Shown: in pieces, positions 26,475 through 35,887 of the stretch | How positions within the stretch are numbered: the stretch's first letter is position 1 | Layout: each line of letters opens with the position of its first letter | Source of the DNA: Ferrovibrio terrae_A | GTDB lineage: Bacteria > Pseudomonadota > Alphaproteobacteria > Ferrovibrionales > Ferrovibrionaceae | Length of the DNA stretch: 64,000 nt | Reading direction: 5' to 3' | NCBI RefSeq assembly: GCF_943372915.1 | Contig: NZ_CALSAN010000001.1 | Coordinates: 1-64,000, forward strand | The notes under the pieces: generated by a model | Database searches by the model: none | The model's input: the letters and a program-made list of their open reading frames with translations, nothing else | What the model was told of the DNA's origin: nothing | Translations under genes and position numbers: made by a program

Positions 26475-27437
26475 CTACTTCTGCAGGATGTTGATGATCT
26501 CGTAGATCTGGGTGCGGGATCGTTCGACGTAAAAGCCCATCGAGCCCAGATGGTTGGGCAGGATCATCGCATCCGGCTTGGCATTCCAAACCACCAGCGG
26601 CTTCAGGCCGGCACCGGCGGCAAACGAGGCCAGCATCTGATCCCAGGTGCCGGACAGTTCGCGATCGCGCACCAGGTTCGGATAATCCTGCTTCAGCTCG
26701 CGCAGGATCAGGTAATAGGCATAGAGCTGGCCCTTGACGCTGTAGAAAACGTCATCCGCCTCCCAGTCGACCAGCGTGTCGTTGCCTTCGCGGATGCGGC
26801 GGTCGAGCGCTGCAGAGGATGACCCGATATCCAGCGCGATACGCTCCAGCGTAGCCTGCAGGTTGTCGGCGCGGCGCTCGAACACCGCCTGGCCGGCACC
26901 GAGGCGCTGGTTATAGCTGAGCAGCGCCGACCGCGCCTTGCGATACTGGTCTTCCGATTTCGCCGTCGGCAGCAGGGAGGTGGAGAAATCGAAAATCCAC
27001 TTGGTGCCGGAATACTGCAGCAAGCCGGCGGCTTCCTGCAGATCGCGATCAGTCTGGCTCGAGCCGCGCGTGCGGCCGATCTGGTCGACCATCTGAAAGG
27101 CGAAACGGCCCAGGGCATGGATCATGCCGAGCTGGTAGTTCGGCATATTGTCGAGCATCGAGCCCGGCATGAAGAACGGATCGTTGGCAACCCAGCCGTT
27201 GCGATTGACCTCGCGATCGATCAGGGCGGCCGCCATCGCCACCGTGCGGCTGCCGCCGGGTGGCAGATCAGCGGCCGGCACTTCGTAATCCATGCGGTCG
27301 TCGATCTTGTGGGCAATCAGCATGCCGACCGGGAAATACAGCCCGAACACCAGCACGACGGCGATCACGCTGGCCGGCAGCCAGCGGCTGCGCAGCCATG
27401 CAGTGAGGGCGGAGCGGGAAACCGTGTCGTTCATCAT
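26475..27437 (-). CDS. DUF2333 family membrane-anchored protein
   Basis: A 320-residue protein with one N-terminal membrane helix (about 20-42) and a large periplasmic helical domain. Its pattern (FGLYFPVGMLIAHKIDD, NGWVANDPFFMPGSMLDNMPNYQLG, and a C-terminal YVERSRTQIYEIINILQK) is that of DUF2333. The family's function is not known. A second ATG lies one codon in. Separated from trpS by a strong terminator. Confidence 0.88.
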   Translation of the reverse strand: MMNDTVSRSALTAWLRSRWLPASVIAVVLVFGLYFPVGMLIAHKIDDRMDYEVPAADLPPGGSRTVAMAAALIDREVNRNGWVANDPFFMPGSMLDNMPNYQLGMIHALGRFAFQMVDQIGRTRGSSQTDRDLQEAAGLLQYSGTKWIFDFSTSLLPTAKSEDQYRKARSALLSYNQRLGAGQAVFERRADNLQATLERIALDIGSSSAALDRRIREGNDTLVDWEADDVFYSVKGQLYAYYLILRELKQDYPNLVRDRELSGTWDQMLASFAAGAGLKPLVVWNAKPDAMILPNHLGSMGFYVERSRTQIYEIINILQK

Positions 27438-27451
27438 CGGGTGACAGCCAC

Positions 27452-27484
27452 AAAAAGACGGCGGGCCCCTAATGTGGGCCCGCC
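27452..27484 (-). terminator. Rho-independent terminator of trpS
   Basis: GGCGGGCCC (27460-27468) pairs with GGGCCCGCC (27476-27484) around a 7-nt loop. Read on the minus strand, the stem is followed by GTCTTTTTG, 31 bases after the trpS stop. Confidence 0.88.
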
Positions 27485-27514
27485 GCCAGCCTCATTCAAG
27501 GTTGCGCGCTGCGA

Positions 27515-28525
27515 TTACGGCCGCAAGAAGCCAACCGTATCGTACACTTCGGCAACAATCGGTGCCGAAAGTGCGCGCGCCTTCTCGCCGCCCTTGCGCA
27601 GGATGCCGTCGACATATCCCGGATCGGCGGTGAGCCGGCGCATCTCTGCGGTGATCGGGCCGAGCACGGAGACGGCGGTTTCGGTCAGCAGCTTCTTGAA
27701 GTCGCCAAAGCCCTTGCCGGCCGCGGCCGCCACCGCCTGTTCCAGCGTCTGGTCAGACAGCGCGGCATAGATGCCCATCAGGTTCTGCGCCTCCGGCCGG
27801 CCCTCCAGGCCGTCCACCGTTTCCGGCAGCAGCTCGGGATCGGTCTTTGCCCGTTTGATCTTGTCGGCGATCATGTCGGCGGTGTCGGTGAGATTAATGC
27901 GCGACTGGTCAGACGCATCCGACTTCGACATCTTTTTTGCGCCATCGCGCAAGCTCATCACGCGCGTGGCGGTGCCGAAGATCAGCGGCTCGGTCAGCGG
28001 GAAGAACTCCTTGCCGTAGTCATGATTGAACTTCTGCGCGATATCGCGCGTCAGTTCCAGATGCTGCTTCTGATCCTCGCCGACCGGTACATGGGTCGCC
28101 TTGTAGACCAGGATGTCTGCCGCCATGAGGGCCGGATACGCATAGAGGCCGAGCGAGGCATTCTCGCGGTCCTTGCCGGCCTTTTCCTTGAACTGCGTCA
28201 TGCGGTTCATCCAGCCCATGCGGGCGACGCAGTTGAAAATCCAAGCTAGCGTGGCGTGATCGGGATTCTGGGACTGGTTGAACAGGATGTTCTTCTCGGG
28301 ATCGATGCCCGAGGCGATCATGGCCGCGGCCAGTTCGCGCGTGCTGTGGCGCAGCTCGTCGGGATCGAGCAGGGACGCGGTGATCGCATGCATGTCGACC
28401 ATGCAGAAGATGCACTCGTAGTCCTTCTGCAGCGCGACCCAGTTGCGCACCGCGCCGAGATAGTTGCCGAGATGGAGGTTTCCGGTGGGCTGGATGCCCG
28501 AGAAGATGCGCCGTTGGAAGGCCAT
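27515..28525 (-). CDS. trpS: Tryptophanyl-tRNA synthetase
   Basis: A 336-residue class Ic synthetase that charges tRNA-Trp. The HIGH-type motif is PTGNLHLGNYLGA (His18) and the KMSKS motif is KKMSKSD near residues 200-205. ATG at 28525 has AAGGGA seven bases upstream. It lies directly downstream of murJ on the same strand with 119 bases between; followed by a terminator. Confidence 0.97.
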   Translation of the reverse strand: MAFQRRIFSGIQPTGNLHLGNYLGAVRNWVALQKDYECIFCMVDMHAITASLLDPDELRHSTRELAAAMIASGIDPEKNILFNQSQNPDHATLAWIFNCVARMGWMNRMTQFKEKAGKDRENASLGLYAYPALMAADILVYKATHVPVGEDQKQHLELTRDIAQKFNHDYGKEFFPLTEPLIFGTATRVMSLRDGAKKMSKSDASDQSRINLTDTADMIADKIKRAKTDPELLPETVDGLEGRPEAQNLMGIYAALSDQTLEQAVAAAAGKGFGDFKKLLTETAVSVLGPITAEMRRLTADPGYVDGILRKGGEKARALSAPIVAEVYDTVGFLRP

Positions 28526-28644
28526 GCAATGTCCCTTGGACGATGGGGCGGTGGAAGGCCCCGATGGTGGGAAAAGAAAATCGAGCGCGGTTATCGCCGG
28601 GCTGCCCGGCAACGTCAATGGCCGGCAGAGTCGTCAGCGTCAGG

Positions 28645-30192
28645 TCAGCTGCGCCGCAGGATCGCCTTCCATTCGCCCGGCCGGGTGGCGCCCAGCAAGA
28701 TCGTGCTGAACAGATAGACCAGCAGGCCGCTGCCGACCAGGACGACCAGGGCCGAGACCCGCAGCCAGAACCCGCCGGCATACCACTCAGGCAGCGCGAA
28801 GCGATCCAGCAGCACCAGCAGCACGCCCATCGCCGCGGCAGAGACCAGAATCAGGGGCGCCCGCTGTTTCAGGCGGTCATCGGCCTGCCAGTGGCCGCGC
28901 CGGTGCAGCGTGATCAGCAGCAGCAGGGTGTTCACATTGGCCGCCACCGCGGTTGCCAGCGCCAGCCCGGCATGGGCGAGGACCGGCAGCAGCGCCAGGC
29001 TGAGGCCGACATTCACCGCGATCGTCACCAGGGCGAGCTTGACCGGCGTCTTGGTATCCTGGCGTGCATGGAAGCTGGGGGTCAGGGTGCGCGACAGCAC
29101 GAAGCCCGGCAGGCCGAAGGCATAGGCAAACAGCGTGCTGGCGGTTTCACGTGCCGTGGCCAGATCGAATTCACCGCGCTGAAACAGGATCGAGACAATG
29201 GGGAACGGGATCACCAGCAGGGCGATGCAGGATGGCATTGCCAGCAGCAGACCGAATTCCATCGCGCGGTTCTGCGTGTAGCGCGCCGCCGCGTGATTGT
29301 CGCGCGCCAGCTGGCCGGCCAGGGTGGGCAGCAGGGCGGTGGCAATGGCAGCCCCCACCACGCCGACGGTGAGCTGGTTGATGCGGTCGGCATAAAACAG
29401 ATACGACACCGCGCCCGCCGGCAGTAAGGAGGCCAGGATCAATCCGACCACGAGGTTGACCTGCGTGGCCCCGGCACCCAATGCCGCCGGCAATACCAGA
29501 CGAAACAGCCGGCGGACCTTGTCGTTGATCAAGGGGCGGCGCAGCCGCAGGCTGAGGCCCGCGCGCCGCACATCCCAGGCGAGCCAGAGGAATTGCAGGA
29601 TACCGCCGATGAGGGTCGACCAGGCCAGCGCATAGCCGGCATTGGGCGTATAGGGCGTCAGCCACAGCATGCCGGCGATCATCACCAGATTCAGCATGAT
29701 CGGCGTCGCCGCCATGGCGAAGAAGCGGCCAAAGCAGTTCAGGATTGCGCCGTAAAGCGAGGCCAGGCTGATAAATAGCAGGTAGGGGAAGGTGATGATG
29801 GTGAGCGAGACCGACAGCGGGAAGCGCACGGCGTCGTTGGCAAAGCCCGGCGCCAAAACCAGGATCACCAGCGGCATGGCGATCTGCGCCACCAGGGTGA
29901 AGGCCAGCGTGGTGACCAGCAGCAGCGACAGGGCACGCTCGGCAAAATGCTGGGCGGCGGCACGACCTTCCTTGGCCTCGGTGCGACTGAACAGTGGCAG
30001 GAAGCCGGCGGTAAAGGCGCCTTCGGCAAACAGCGAGCGGAAGAAATTGGGCAGCCGCAGGCTGACGAAGAAGGCATCCGCCACCGGACCGGCGCCCAGA
30101 TAGCGCGCAATCAGCAGGTCGCGCACGAATCCCGCGACACGGCTGATCATGGTCAGACCGCCGACAGTGGCAATGGCGCGGAAGAGGGACAT
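28645..30192 (-). CDS. murJ: Lipid II flippase
   Basis: A 515-residue MOP-superfamily protein with about 14 membrane helices, which moves lipid II to the periplasmic side for peptidoglycan synthesis. MurJ motifs visible: SRVAGFVRDLLIARYLGAGPVADAFFVSLRLPNFFR at the N-terminus (with the essential arginines) and GLPGFVLSRTLTPSFHARQDTKTPV in helix 8-9. It is flanked by glnD and trpS on the same strand, a common alphaproteobacterial order. Confidence 0.96.
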   Translation of the reverse strand: MSLFRAIATVGGLTMISRVAGFVRDLLIARYLGAGPVADAFFVSLRLPNFFRSLFAEGAFTAGFLPLFSRTEAKEGRAAAQHFAERALSLLLVTTLAFTLVAQIAMPLVILVLAPGFANDAVRFPLSVSLTIITFPYLLFISLASLYGAILNCFGRFFAMAATPIMLNLVMIAGMLWLTPYTPNAGYALAWSTLIGGILQFLWLAWDVRRAGLSLRLRRPLINDKVRRLFRLVLPAALGAGATQVNLVVGLILASLLPAGAVSYLFYADRINQLTVGVVGAAIATALLPTLAGQLARDNHAAARYTQNRAMEFGLLLAMPSCIALLVIPFPIVSILFQRGEFDLATARETASTLFAYAFGLPGFVLSRTLTPSFHARQDTKTPVKLALVTIAVNVGLSLALLPVLAHAGLALATAVAANVNTLLLLITLHRRGHWQADDRLKQRAPLILVSAAAMGVLLVLLDRFALPEWYAGGFWLRVSALVVLVGSGLLVYLFSTILLGATRPGEWKAILRRS

Positions 30193-30309
30193 CGGTGGGC
30201 GGCTAGGTTCCAGGGGCGCCGCGAGTATAGGGAAGTCGTTACAGCCGCACCACTATTCCGCCGTCAGACCACCGTGCCGGGCATCACACCCTCGGGAGGC
30301 GGGTGCGGC

Positions 30310-33090
30310 TTATGCCGCCTTCGCGGTCTTGGCAGCCGCGGCCGGTTTATCCTCGACCGGGCTGATCTGCTTCATCAGCAGTTTTTCGATCTGCTGCAGC
30401 CGGCGCTTGTCGGTCAGCTTCATGCCGGTCAGATCCTGCAGATAGAATACGTCCACCGCACGCTCGCCATAGGTGGCGATATGGGCCGAGCCGATGGTGA
30501 GGTTGAGGTCGTAGAGGCCGCGGGTGACGTCATAGAGGAAGCCCGGGCGGTCACGGCCATTCACCTCGACCACGGTGTAGCGGTTGGACGCCTGGTTATC
30601 GATCAGCACACGCGGCGCCACCTTGAACACACGGGTGCGGCTGGGCATGCCGGGCTTTTCCAAGGCGATAGCCGAGCGCAGCTTCAGGTCGCCCGACAGC
30701 GCGCGCTCGATGGCGGTGCTCAGCTTCTTGATGCGGTCCGGCTTGTCGAAGGCGCCGCCCTCGGTGTCCTGGATATAGAAACTGTCCAGCGCCATGCCGT
30801 CATTGGTGGTGAAGATCTTGGCATCAACGATATTGGCGCCGGTCGCCGCCATGGCGCCGGCGACACGGGCGAACAGGCCCGGATGGTCGGGCGCATAGAG
30901 CGTGAATTCAGTGACCGAGCGGAAGGTGTCAGGTCGCGTCGCCGTGGTCAGCGTGCGCTTGGCCGCATCGGCTTCGCGCATCAGCCGCGCATGGCGCAGG
31001 ATCACATCCACATCGTTCGAGTACCAGTAATTCTCGTAATGCCGCTTGAGCAGGCGATCGATCTCGGCCTTGCTCCAGTCGCTCAATTGCGCGCGCACCT
31101 TCTCCTTGGTTTCGGCGATGCGCTGATCGCGGCCACGGCCGGCAAAGCCGCCCGAGAGATATTCCTCGGCGCGGTAATACAACTCGCGCAACAGCTGGCC
31201 CTTCCAGCCGTTCCAGATCGTCGGCCCGACGGCGCGGATATCGGCAACCGTGAGGCAGAGCAGCAGACGCAGGCGCTCCGGGCTCTGCACCAGCTGGGCG
31301 AAGTCGACCACTGTCTTGGGATCGGCAATGTCACGCTTGAAGGCCGTGGCCGACATGGCGAGATGCCAGCGCACCAACCAGCCGACGGTTTCGGTTTCCG
31401 CCGGCGTCAGGCCAAAGCGCGGCCCGAGTTTCTCGGCCACCTTCTCGCCCAGCATCGAATGGTCGCCGCCCCGGCCCTTGGCGATGTCATGCAGCAGCAC
31501 GGCGACATAGAGCACGCGGCGCGACAGCACCTCCTTGATCACATTCACGGATAAGGGGTGATCTTCCTTCAGCGCGCCGCTTTCGATGCGCGACAGGATG
31601 CCGATGGCGCGGATGGTATGCTCGTCCACAGTATAGGTGTGGTACATGTCATGCTGGGTCTGCGCCACCACGCGGCCGAAATCGGGCACGAAGCGGCCGA
31701 ACACGCCGGCCTCGTTCAGGCGCCGCAGGGTGGTTTCCGGATCCTGCTTCGAGCACAGCATGTCCATGAAGAGCTGGTTGGCACCCGGGTCATTGCGGAT
31801 CTTGCCATCCAGCAGCTTGAGATGGCGCCGCACCAGGCGCAGCGCCTCGGGATGGATATCCAGCCCCTGCTCCTGCGCCAGATGAAACAGCCGCAGCATC
31901 TTCACCGGCTGTTTCTCGAACATCGTCTCGCTGCCGACATTCACCCGGCCGCCGGCGATCTCGAAGCCATCGATGGTCTTGGGCCGTTTGATCTTGGCCT
32001 TGATCGCCGCCAGCGGTTTTTTCTTCTTGTGGCGCTCTTCCAGTGCGGCGGCGAAGATGCGCGTCAGATCGCCCACTTCCTTGGCGATCAGATAATACTT
32101 CTTCATGAAGCGTTCGACATCGCTGCGGCCCGGCCGGTCGGCATAGCCCATCGCCTTGGCGATCTCGACCTGCATGTCGAAGGTGAGCCGCTCTTCGGCG
32201 CGGTTGGCCAGGTAATGCAGATGAATGCGCACGGTCCACAGGTATTCCATCGCCTGCACGAAGCGGCGCTGTTCTTCCGCATGCAGCAGGCCGCGCACCA
32301 CCAGTTCGGCACTGTCCTCGATGCCGTAGACATATTTGGTGATCCAGACCAGCGTGTGCAGGTCGCGCAGGCCGCCCTTCCCTTCCTTCACATTGGGTTC
32401 GACCACGTAGCGCGAGTCGCCCATGCGGCGATGGCGCTCGTCGCGCTCGGCCAGTTTCTTCTCGATGAAATCGGGGCCGGTCTTGGCCACCACATCGGTC
32501 TGGAAGCGCGCCTTCAGCTGCGCCGCCAGATCCTGATCACCCCAGATCCAGCGCTGTTCCAGGATGGCGGTGCGGATGGTGACGTCGCTCAGCGAGAGCC
32601 GGATGCATTCATCCACCGAGCGCGTGGCATGACCGACCTTGAGGCCGAGATCCCACAGCAGGTAGAGCATGAACTCCACCACCTGCTCGCCCCAGGGGGT
32701 CTGCTTGTAGGGGAACAGGAACAGCAGATCGACATCGGAAAACGGTGCCATCTCGCCGCGGCCATAGCCGCCGACGGCGACAATCGACAGCTTCTCGGCC
32801 GCGGTCGGATTCGGCAGGCGATAGACCCGGTTGACCGTGAAGTCATGTACCAGGCGGATCACCTGGTCGATCAGGAAGGCAAAGGACTGCCGGGTGGCCA
32901 TCGCCGCGGTGCCGGCCTGGAAGCGCTGGTGGATCACCTGCCGCCCCTGGGCCAGCGCTGCCTTCAGCAGCACCAGCGCCTGGGCGCGCTGCTCGGCACT
33001 GCCGGGCGCGCCCAGCGCATCGAGCTGCAGGGTCAGCGACTTGCGGTCGATGATCGCACGGGGATCGGCTATCAGCGGGCGGACGGACAT
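30310..33090 (-). CDS. glnD: Bifunctional PII uridylyltransferase/uridylyl-removing enzyme
   Basis: A 926-residue nitrogen sensor. Nucleotidyltransferase motif GGYGRGEMAPFSDVDLLFLF near residues 107-126, a GlnD PII-UTase middle domain, an HD phosphohydrolase domain with LLHDIAKGRGGDHS near 533, and two C-terminal ACT domains (about 720-800 and 830-905) that bind glutamine. It uridylylates PII proteins when glutamine is low and reverses this when it is high. Confidence 0.97.
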   Translation of the reverse strand: MSVRPLIADPRAIIDRKSLTLQLDALGAPGSAEQRAQALVLLKAALAQGRQVIHQRFQAGTAAMATRQSFAFLIDQVIRLVHDFTVNRVYRLPNPTAAEKLSIVAVGGYGRGEMAPFSDVDLLFLFPYKQTPWGEQVVEFMLYLLWDLGLKVGHATRSVDECIRLSLSDVTIRTAILEQRWIWGDQDLAAQLKARFQTDVVAKTGPDFIEKKLAERDERHRRMGDSRYVVEPNVKEGKGGLRDLHTLVWITKYVYGIEDSAELVVRGLLHAEEQRRFVQAMEYLWTVRIHLHYLANRAEERLTFDMQVEIAKAMGYADRPGRSDVERFMKKYYLIAKEVGDLTRIFAAALEERHKKKKPLAAIKAKIKRPKTIDGFEIAGGRVNVGSETMFEKQPVKMLRLFHLAQEQGLDIHPEALRLVRRHLKLLDGKIRNDPGANQLFMDMLCSKQDPETTLRRLNEAGVFGRFVPDFGRVVAQTQHDMYHTYTVDEHTIRAIGILSRIESGALKEDHPLSVNVIKEVLSRRVLYVAVLLHDIAKGRGGDHSMLGEKVAEKLGPRFGLTPAETETVGWLVRWHLAMSATAFKRDIADPKTVVDFAQLVQSPERLRLLLCLTVADIRAVGPTIWNGWKGQLLRELYYRAEEYLSGGFAGRGRDQRIAETKEKVRAQLSDWSKAEIDRLLKRHYENYWYSNDVDVILRHARLMREADAAKRTLTTATRPDTFRSVTEFTLYAPDHPGLFARVAGAMAATGANIVDAKIFTTNDGMALDSFYIQDTEGGAFDKPDRIKKLSTAIERALSGDLKLRSAIALEKPGMPSRTRVFKVAPRVLIDNQASNRYTVVEVNGRDRPGFLYDVTRGLYDLNLTIGSAHIATYGERAVDVFYLQDLTGMKLTDKRRLQQIEKLLMKQISPVEDKPAAAAKTAKAA

Positions 33091-33139
33091 GGTGCTCTAT
33101 ATATAGCGATCCGATGCCATATCGCTACTGAACCTGCGC

Positions 33140-33919
33140 TTAAACCGACTGGAAATTCACCATGCCGCCGCCATCGATCACCATGGTCTGCCCGGTCATG
33201 AAACTGCCGGCGGCGGAGCTTAGGAAAACCGCCGCCCCGGCGATCTCGTCCGGCTCGCCCACCCGGCGCAGCGCATAGCCCTTGGTCGCCTTCTTGGCGA
33301 TCTCCGGGTTCTCCCAGAGTGCACGTGCGAAGTCGGTCTTGATCAGGCCCGGCGCGATGCAGTTGGCGCGCACATTCTGCGGCCCCCATTCGACCGCCAG
33401 GTTGCGGGCCAACTGCATGTCGGCGGCCTTGGAGATGGCATAGGCGCCCAGCGTGTTGGAGCCGAACAGGCCGCCCACCGAGGAGATGATGATGATGGCA
33501 CCATTGCCACGCTCGGCCATGCCCGGCGCCACCATGTTGCACAGCCAGTGGTTCGACTTGATGTTGACATCCATCACCTTGTCGAAGGCATCGTCGGGGA
33601 TGTCCTTCGACGGGCCGAAATAGGGATTCACCGCCGCATTGCAGACCAGCACGTCGATCCTGCCCCACTGCTTCACCGTGGCATCGACGAGTGCCTGCAG
33701 CTGTGCCTTGTCCGAGACATTGCAGGGCACGACAATCGCTTCGCCGCCTGCGGTTTTGATCTCCGCCGCCACCTTTTCGCAGGCCTCGGCCTTGCGGCTG
33801 GTCACCACCACCTTCGCGCCATGCTGCGCCATGCGCAAGGCAATCGCGCGGCCGATGCCGCGGCTTGAACCGGTGATGACGGCGACCTTGCCGGAAAGAT
33901 CGAACAGCGTGTCGGACAT
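33140..33919 (-). CDS. SDR-family oxidoreductase
   Basis: A 259-residue classical short-chain dehydrogenase: NAD(P)-binding TGSSRGIGRAIA (about 17-28), CNAAVNP, catalytic Ser near 147, Tyr near 160 and Lys near 164 (YAISKAAD), and the C-terminal MVIDGGGM. The basic residue after the glycine motif (VVTSRKAE) favours NADP. Substrate is unknown; similar proteins are annotated as 3-oxoacyl-ACP reductase-like or DHRS4-like. Single gene next to glnD. Confidence 0.92.
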   Translation of the reverse strand: MSDTLFDLSGKVAVITGSSRGIGRAIALRMAQHGAKVVVTSRKAEACEKVAAEIKTAGGEAIVVPCNVSDKAQLQALVDATVKQWGRIDVLVCNAAVNPYFGPSKDIPDDAFDKVMDVNIKSNHWLCNMVAPGMAERGNGAIIIISSVGGLFGSNTLGAYAISKAADMQLARNLAVEWGPQNVRANCIAPGLIKTDFARALWENPEIAKKATKGYALRRVGEPDEIAGAAVFLSSAAGSFMTGQTMVIDGGGMVNFQSV

Positions 33920-34011
33920 GTTGGCGTTTCCTGCGTTTCTGATTGGCGATGCAGCTTAAACACGGCGCCCGTCCTATGGGAACTGCCGGCCGATACACCT
34001 ATATATCTGCG

Positions 34012-34494
34012 ATGATGAAACGCCTGGCCTGCCTGCTTTTGCTTGCCGTTGCGGCAGCCTGTTCTACGCCAACGACACCGCCGCCGCCCCGTGTGGCGGT
34101 GTGGCAGGGCGACAGCACCGGCCTGCTGTTCATGCGCGTGATCGCCACGGATGCCCTGCGCGATGCCCGGCTGACCACGCCCGATGGCCAGAAGATCCTG
34201 GCCCAGCGCATCAGCCAGCCTGAACCGGCATCCAGCGGCAGTGGCGAGGGCTGGGGCCGGCCCAGCGTGGGCGTCGGCGGTTCGGCCGGCTCCAGTGGCG
34301 GTTTCGGCACCGGCATCGGCCTCAGTTTCCCCATTGGCGGTGGCGGCGGTCGTGCCAGTGGGCAATCCACCCAGGTGGAATTCGCCCTCGATCCGGCCCT
34401 GCTGGCACAATACCGTGCCCGGCCCGGCGACTGGCTACTGGAGCTGAATTTCGGCAGCCGGGTCAGCACCCTGGCCGCGCCGCCGTTGCCGTGA
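34012..34494 (+). CDS. Glycine-rich lipoprotein of unknown function
   Basis: About 160 residues: Met-Met-Lys-Arg followed by a hydrophobic stretch and lipobox (LLLLAVAAAC), then a Pro-rich spacer and a Gly/Ser-rich middle (around residues 70-115), ending with FALDPALLAQYRARPGDWLLELNFG. No family recognised. Two adjacent ATG codons (34012, 34015) are possible starts, with no clear ribosome site. Confidence 0.65.
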   Translation: MMKRLACLLLLAVAAACSTPTTPPPPRVAVWQGDSTGLLFMRVIATDALRDARLTTPDGQKILAQRISQPEPASSGSGEGWGRPSVGVGGSAGSSGGFGTGIGLSFPIGGGGGRASGQSTQVEFALDPALLAQYRARPGDWLLELNFGSRVSTLAAPPLP

Positions 34495-34585
34495 ACGGCC
34501 TTAAGCGCCGGACAGCCTAGGTAAAAGCTGCCGCCAGGCCATCGCTGCCCCATCAGGAAGTACGGGAAATCCGCCATTTTAACCA

Positions 34586-34601
34586 TGGCACGCGGCTTGC
34601 T
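34586..34601 (+). promoter_or_regulatory. Sigma-54 (RpoN) promoter
   Basis: TGGCACGCGGCTTGCT matches the sigma-54 consensus TGGCAC-N5-TTGCT exactly, with GG and GC ten bases apart. The predicted transcription start is about 34612, leaving a leader of about 34 nt to the ATG at 34646. Confidence 0.75.
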
Positions 34602-34645
34602 CCGTCCGGATCAGGAAAATGATGTCCGGGACAGGAGTTGCCGTC

Positions 34646-35176
34646 ATGGGAATTGCGTTGCTGTCGTTGCGCCAGGCCGAAAAGGTCGAACCCCAGCTCA
34701 AGGCCGCCATCAAGGCCGTGCCGCTGGCCCAGAAAGCCCTGGCCCAGGCCGCCACTGCAGCCGCGCCCAAGCCCAAGACCCTGGCCGAAGCCGGCCTGAG
34801 TGCCCGCGAGCGTCTGGCGCTGCGTGAGGGGCCGGCCGAGGCCGTCGCCGCCGCCCTGAACGCCCGCCAGTATGTGCAGCAGATCGTCGCCAAGGAGCGC
34901 GAGGTCACCCGCGCCCAGATGGTCTGGGCGCTGGGTCGCATCGAGCCGAATGAAATCGACAACATGCTGCGCTCGCTGGCCAAGATGCGCGGCCGTTACG
35001 CCACCCTGGTGCTGGAATATGCGCAGAACGAGCGCCCGATCGGCACGGTCGCGCTGGAAGAGCTGCGTGGCCTGCGCGTACGGATCGAGGAATTCGAACG
35101 CGGCCTGGAAACCATCAAGACCGCCATCCTGGACGGCACCGCGGAAGTGGCCGGCGTCAAGGTCGCCCAGCTGTAA
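34646..35176 (+). CDS. Helical protein of unknown function behind a sigma-54 promoter
   Basis: A 176-residue Ala-rich, mostly helical soluble protein with an N-terminal amphipathic part (LRQAEKVEPQLKAAIKAVPLAQKALAQA) and a charged helical C-terminal half (LRGLRVRIEEFERGLETIKTAILDG). No family recognised. ATG 34646 follows AGGAG by 8 bases and leaves a normal leader from the predicted sigma-54 start; ATG 34619 would leave almost none. The sigma-54 dependence suggests a flagellar, nitrogen or stress-related role. Confidence 0.7.
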   Translation: MGIALLSLRQAEKVEPQLKAAIKAVPLAQKALAQAATAAAPKPKTLAEAGLSARERLALREGPAEAVAAALNARQYVQQIVAKEREVTRAQMVWALGRIEPNEIDNMLRSLAKMRGRYATLVLEYAQNERPIGTVALEELRGLRVRIEEFERGLETIKTAILDGTAEVAGVKVAQL

Positions 35177-35205
35177 ACGGGATCAGGCGCCGCGCCGGCG
35201 CCGGT

Positions 35206-35838
35206 TCAGCGCCGCGCGTCGAGCGCGAGGCGGAGCGCCAGTGCGGCAAACACGCCGCCCAGCAGACGGTTCTGCCAGCGCACGAAACCCGGTCGTGCGC
35301 CGAGGAATTCACCCAGCCGTCCTGCCGCCAGAATGATCGCGCCATTGACGATGCCGCCCGCCACATTCAGCACGCTCGCCAGGATCAGCGCCTGCGCCAC
35401 CGCGGTATCGGGATCGGGCCGCATGAACTGCGGAAACAGCGCGAGAAAGAACAGCGCCACTTTCGGATTGAGGATATTGGTGAGCAGGCCCTGACGGAAC
35501 AGTGCCAGCAGCGGCACGGCCGGCGCATCGCCGGCCGGCGGCTGGAAGCCACCACTGCCGCGCAGCGCCTGCACCGCCAGATACAGCAGATAGGCCGCAC
35601 CAGCCCAGCGGATGATCTCGAACATCACCGGCGCCAGCAGCAGCACGCCGCTCAATGACAGGCCGGCAATCACCGCGTGGAAATAACAGCCAGCGCTGAT
35701 GCCACCGAGCGTGACGAAGCCAGCAACGCGGCCCTGCGCCACGCTGCGCGTCATGATCAGCAGCATGTCGGGACCAGGCGTGACCACCAGCGCAAAGGCG
35801 GCGATAGTGAAAGTAAGCAGTGTGGCGAGATCCATCAT
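35206..35838 (-). CDS. LysE/RhtB family amino-acid exporter
   Basis: A 210-residue membrane protein with about six helices and the LysE/RhtB signature ALVVTPGPDMLLIMTRSVAQG near the N-terminus and LLTNILNPKVALFFLALFPQF in the middle. It exports an amino acid or analogue; the substrate cannot be told. Two adjacent ATG codons at the start. Confidence 0.9.
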   Translation of the reverse strand: MMDLATLLTFTIAAFALVVTPGPDMLLIMTRSVAQGRVAGFVTLGGISAGCYFHAVIAGLSLSGVLLLAPVMFEIIRWAGAAYLLYLAVQALRGSGGFQPPAGDAPAVPLLALFRQGLLTNILNPKVALFFLALFPQFMRPDPDTAVAQALILASVLNVAGGIVNGAIILAAGRLGEFLGARPGFVRWQNRLLGGVFAALALRLALDARR

Positions 35839-35887
35839 TGGCGCGAACTCCTGTCAGCGCCGATGATGCTGGGACACCGTGATTCGA

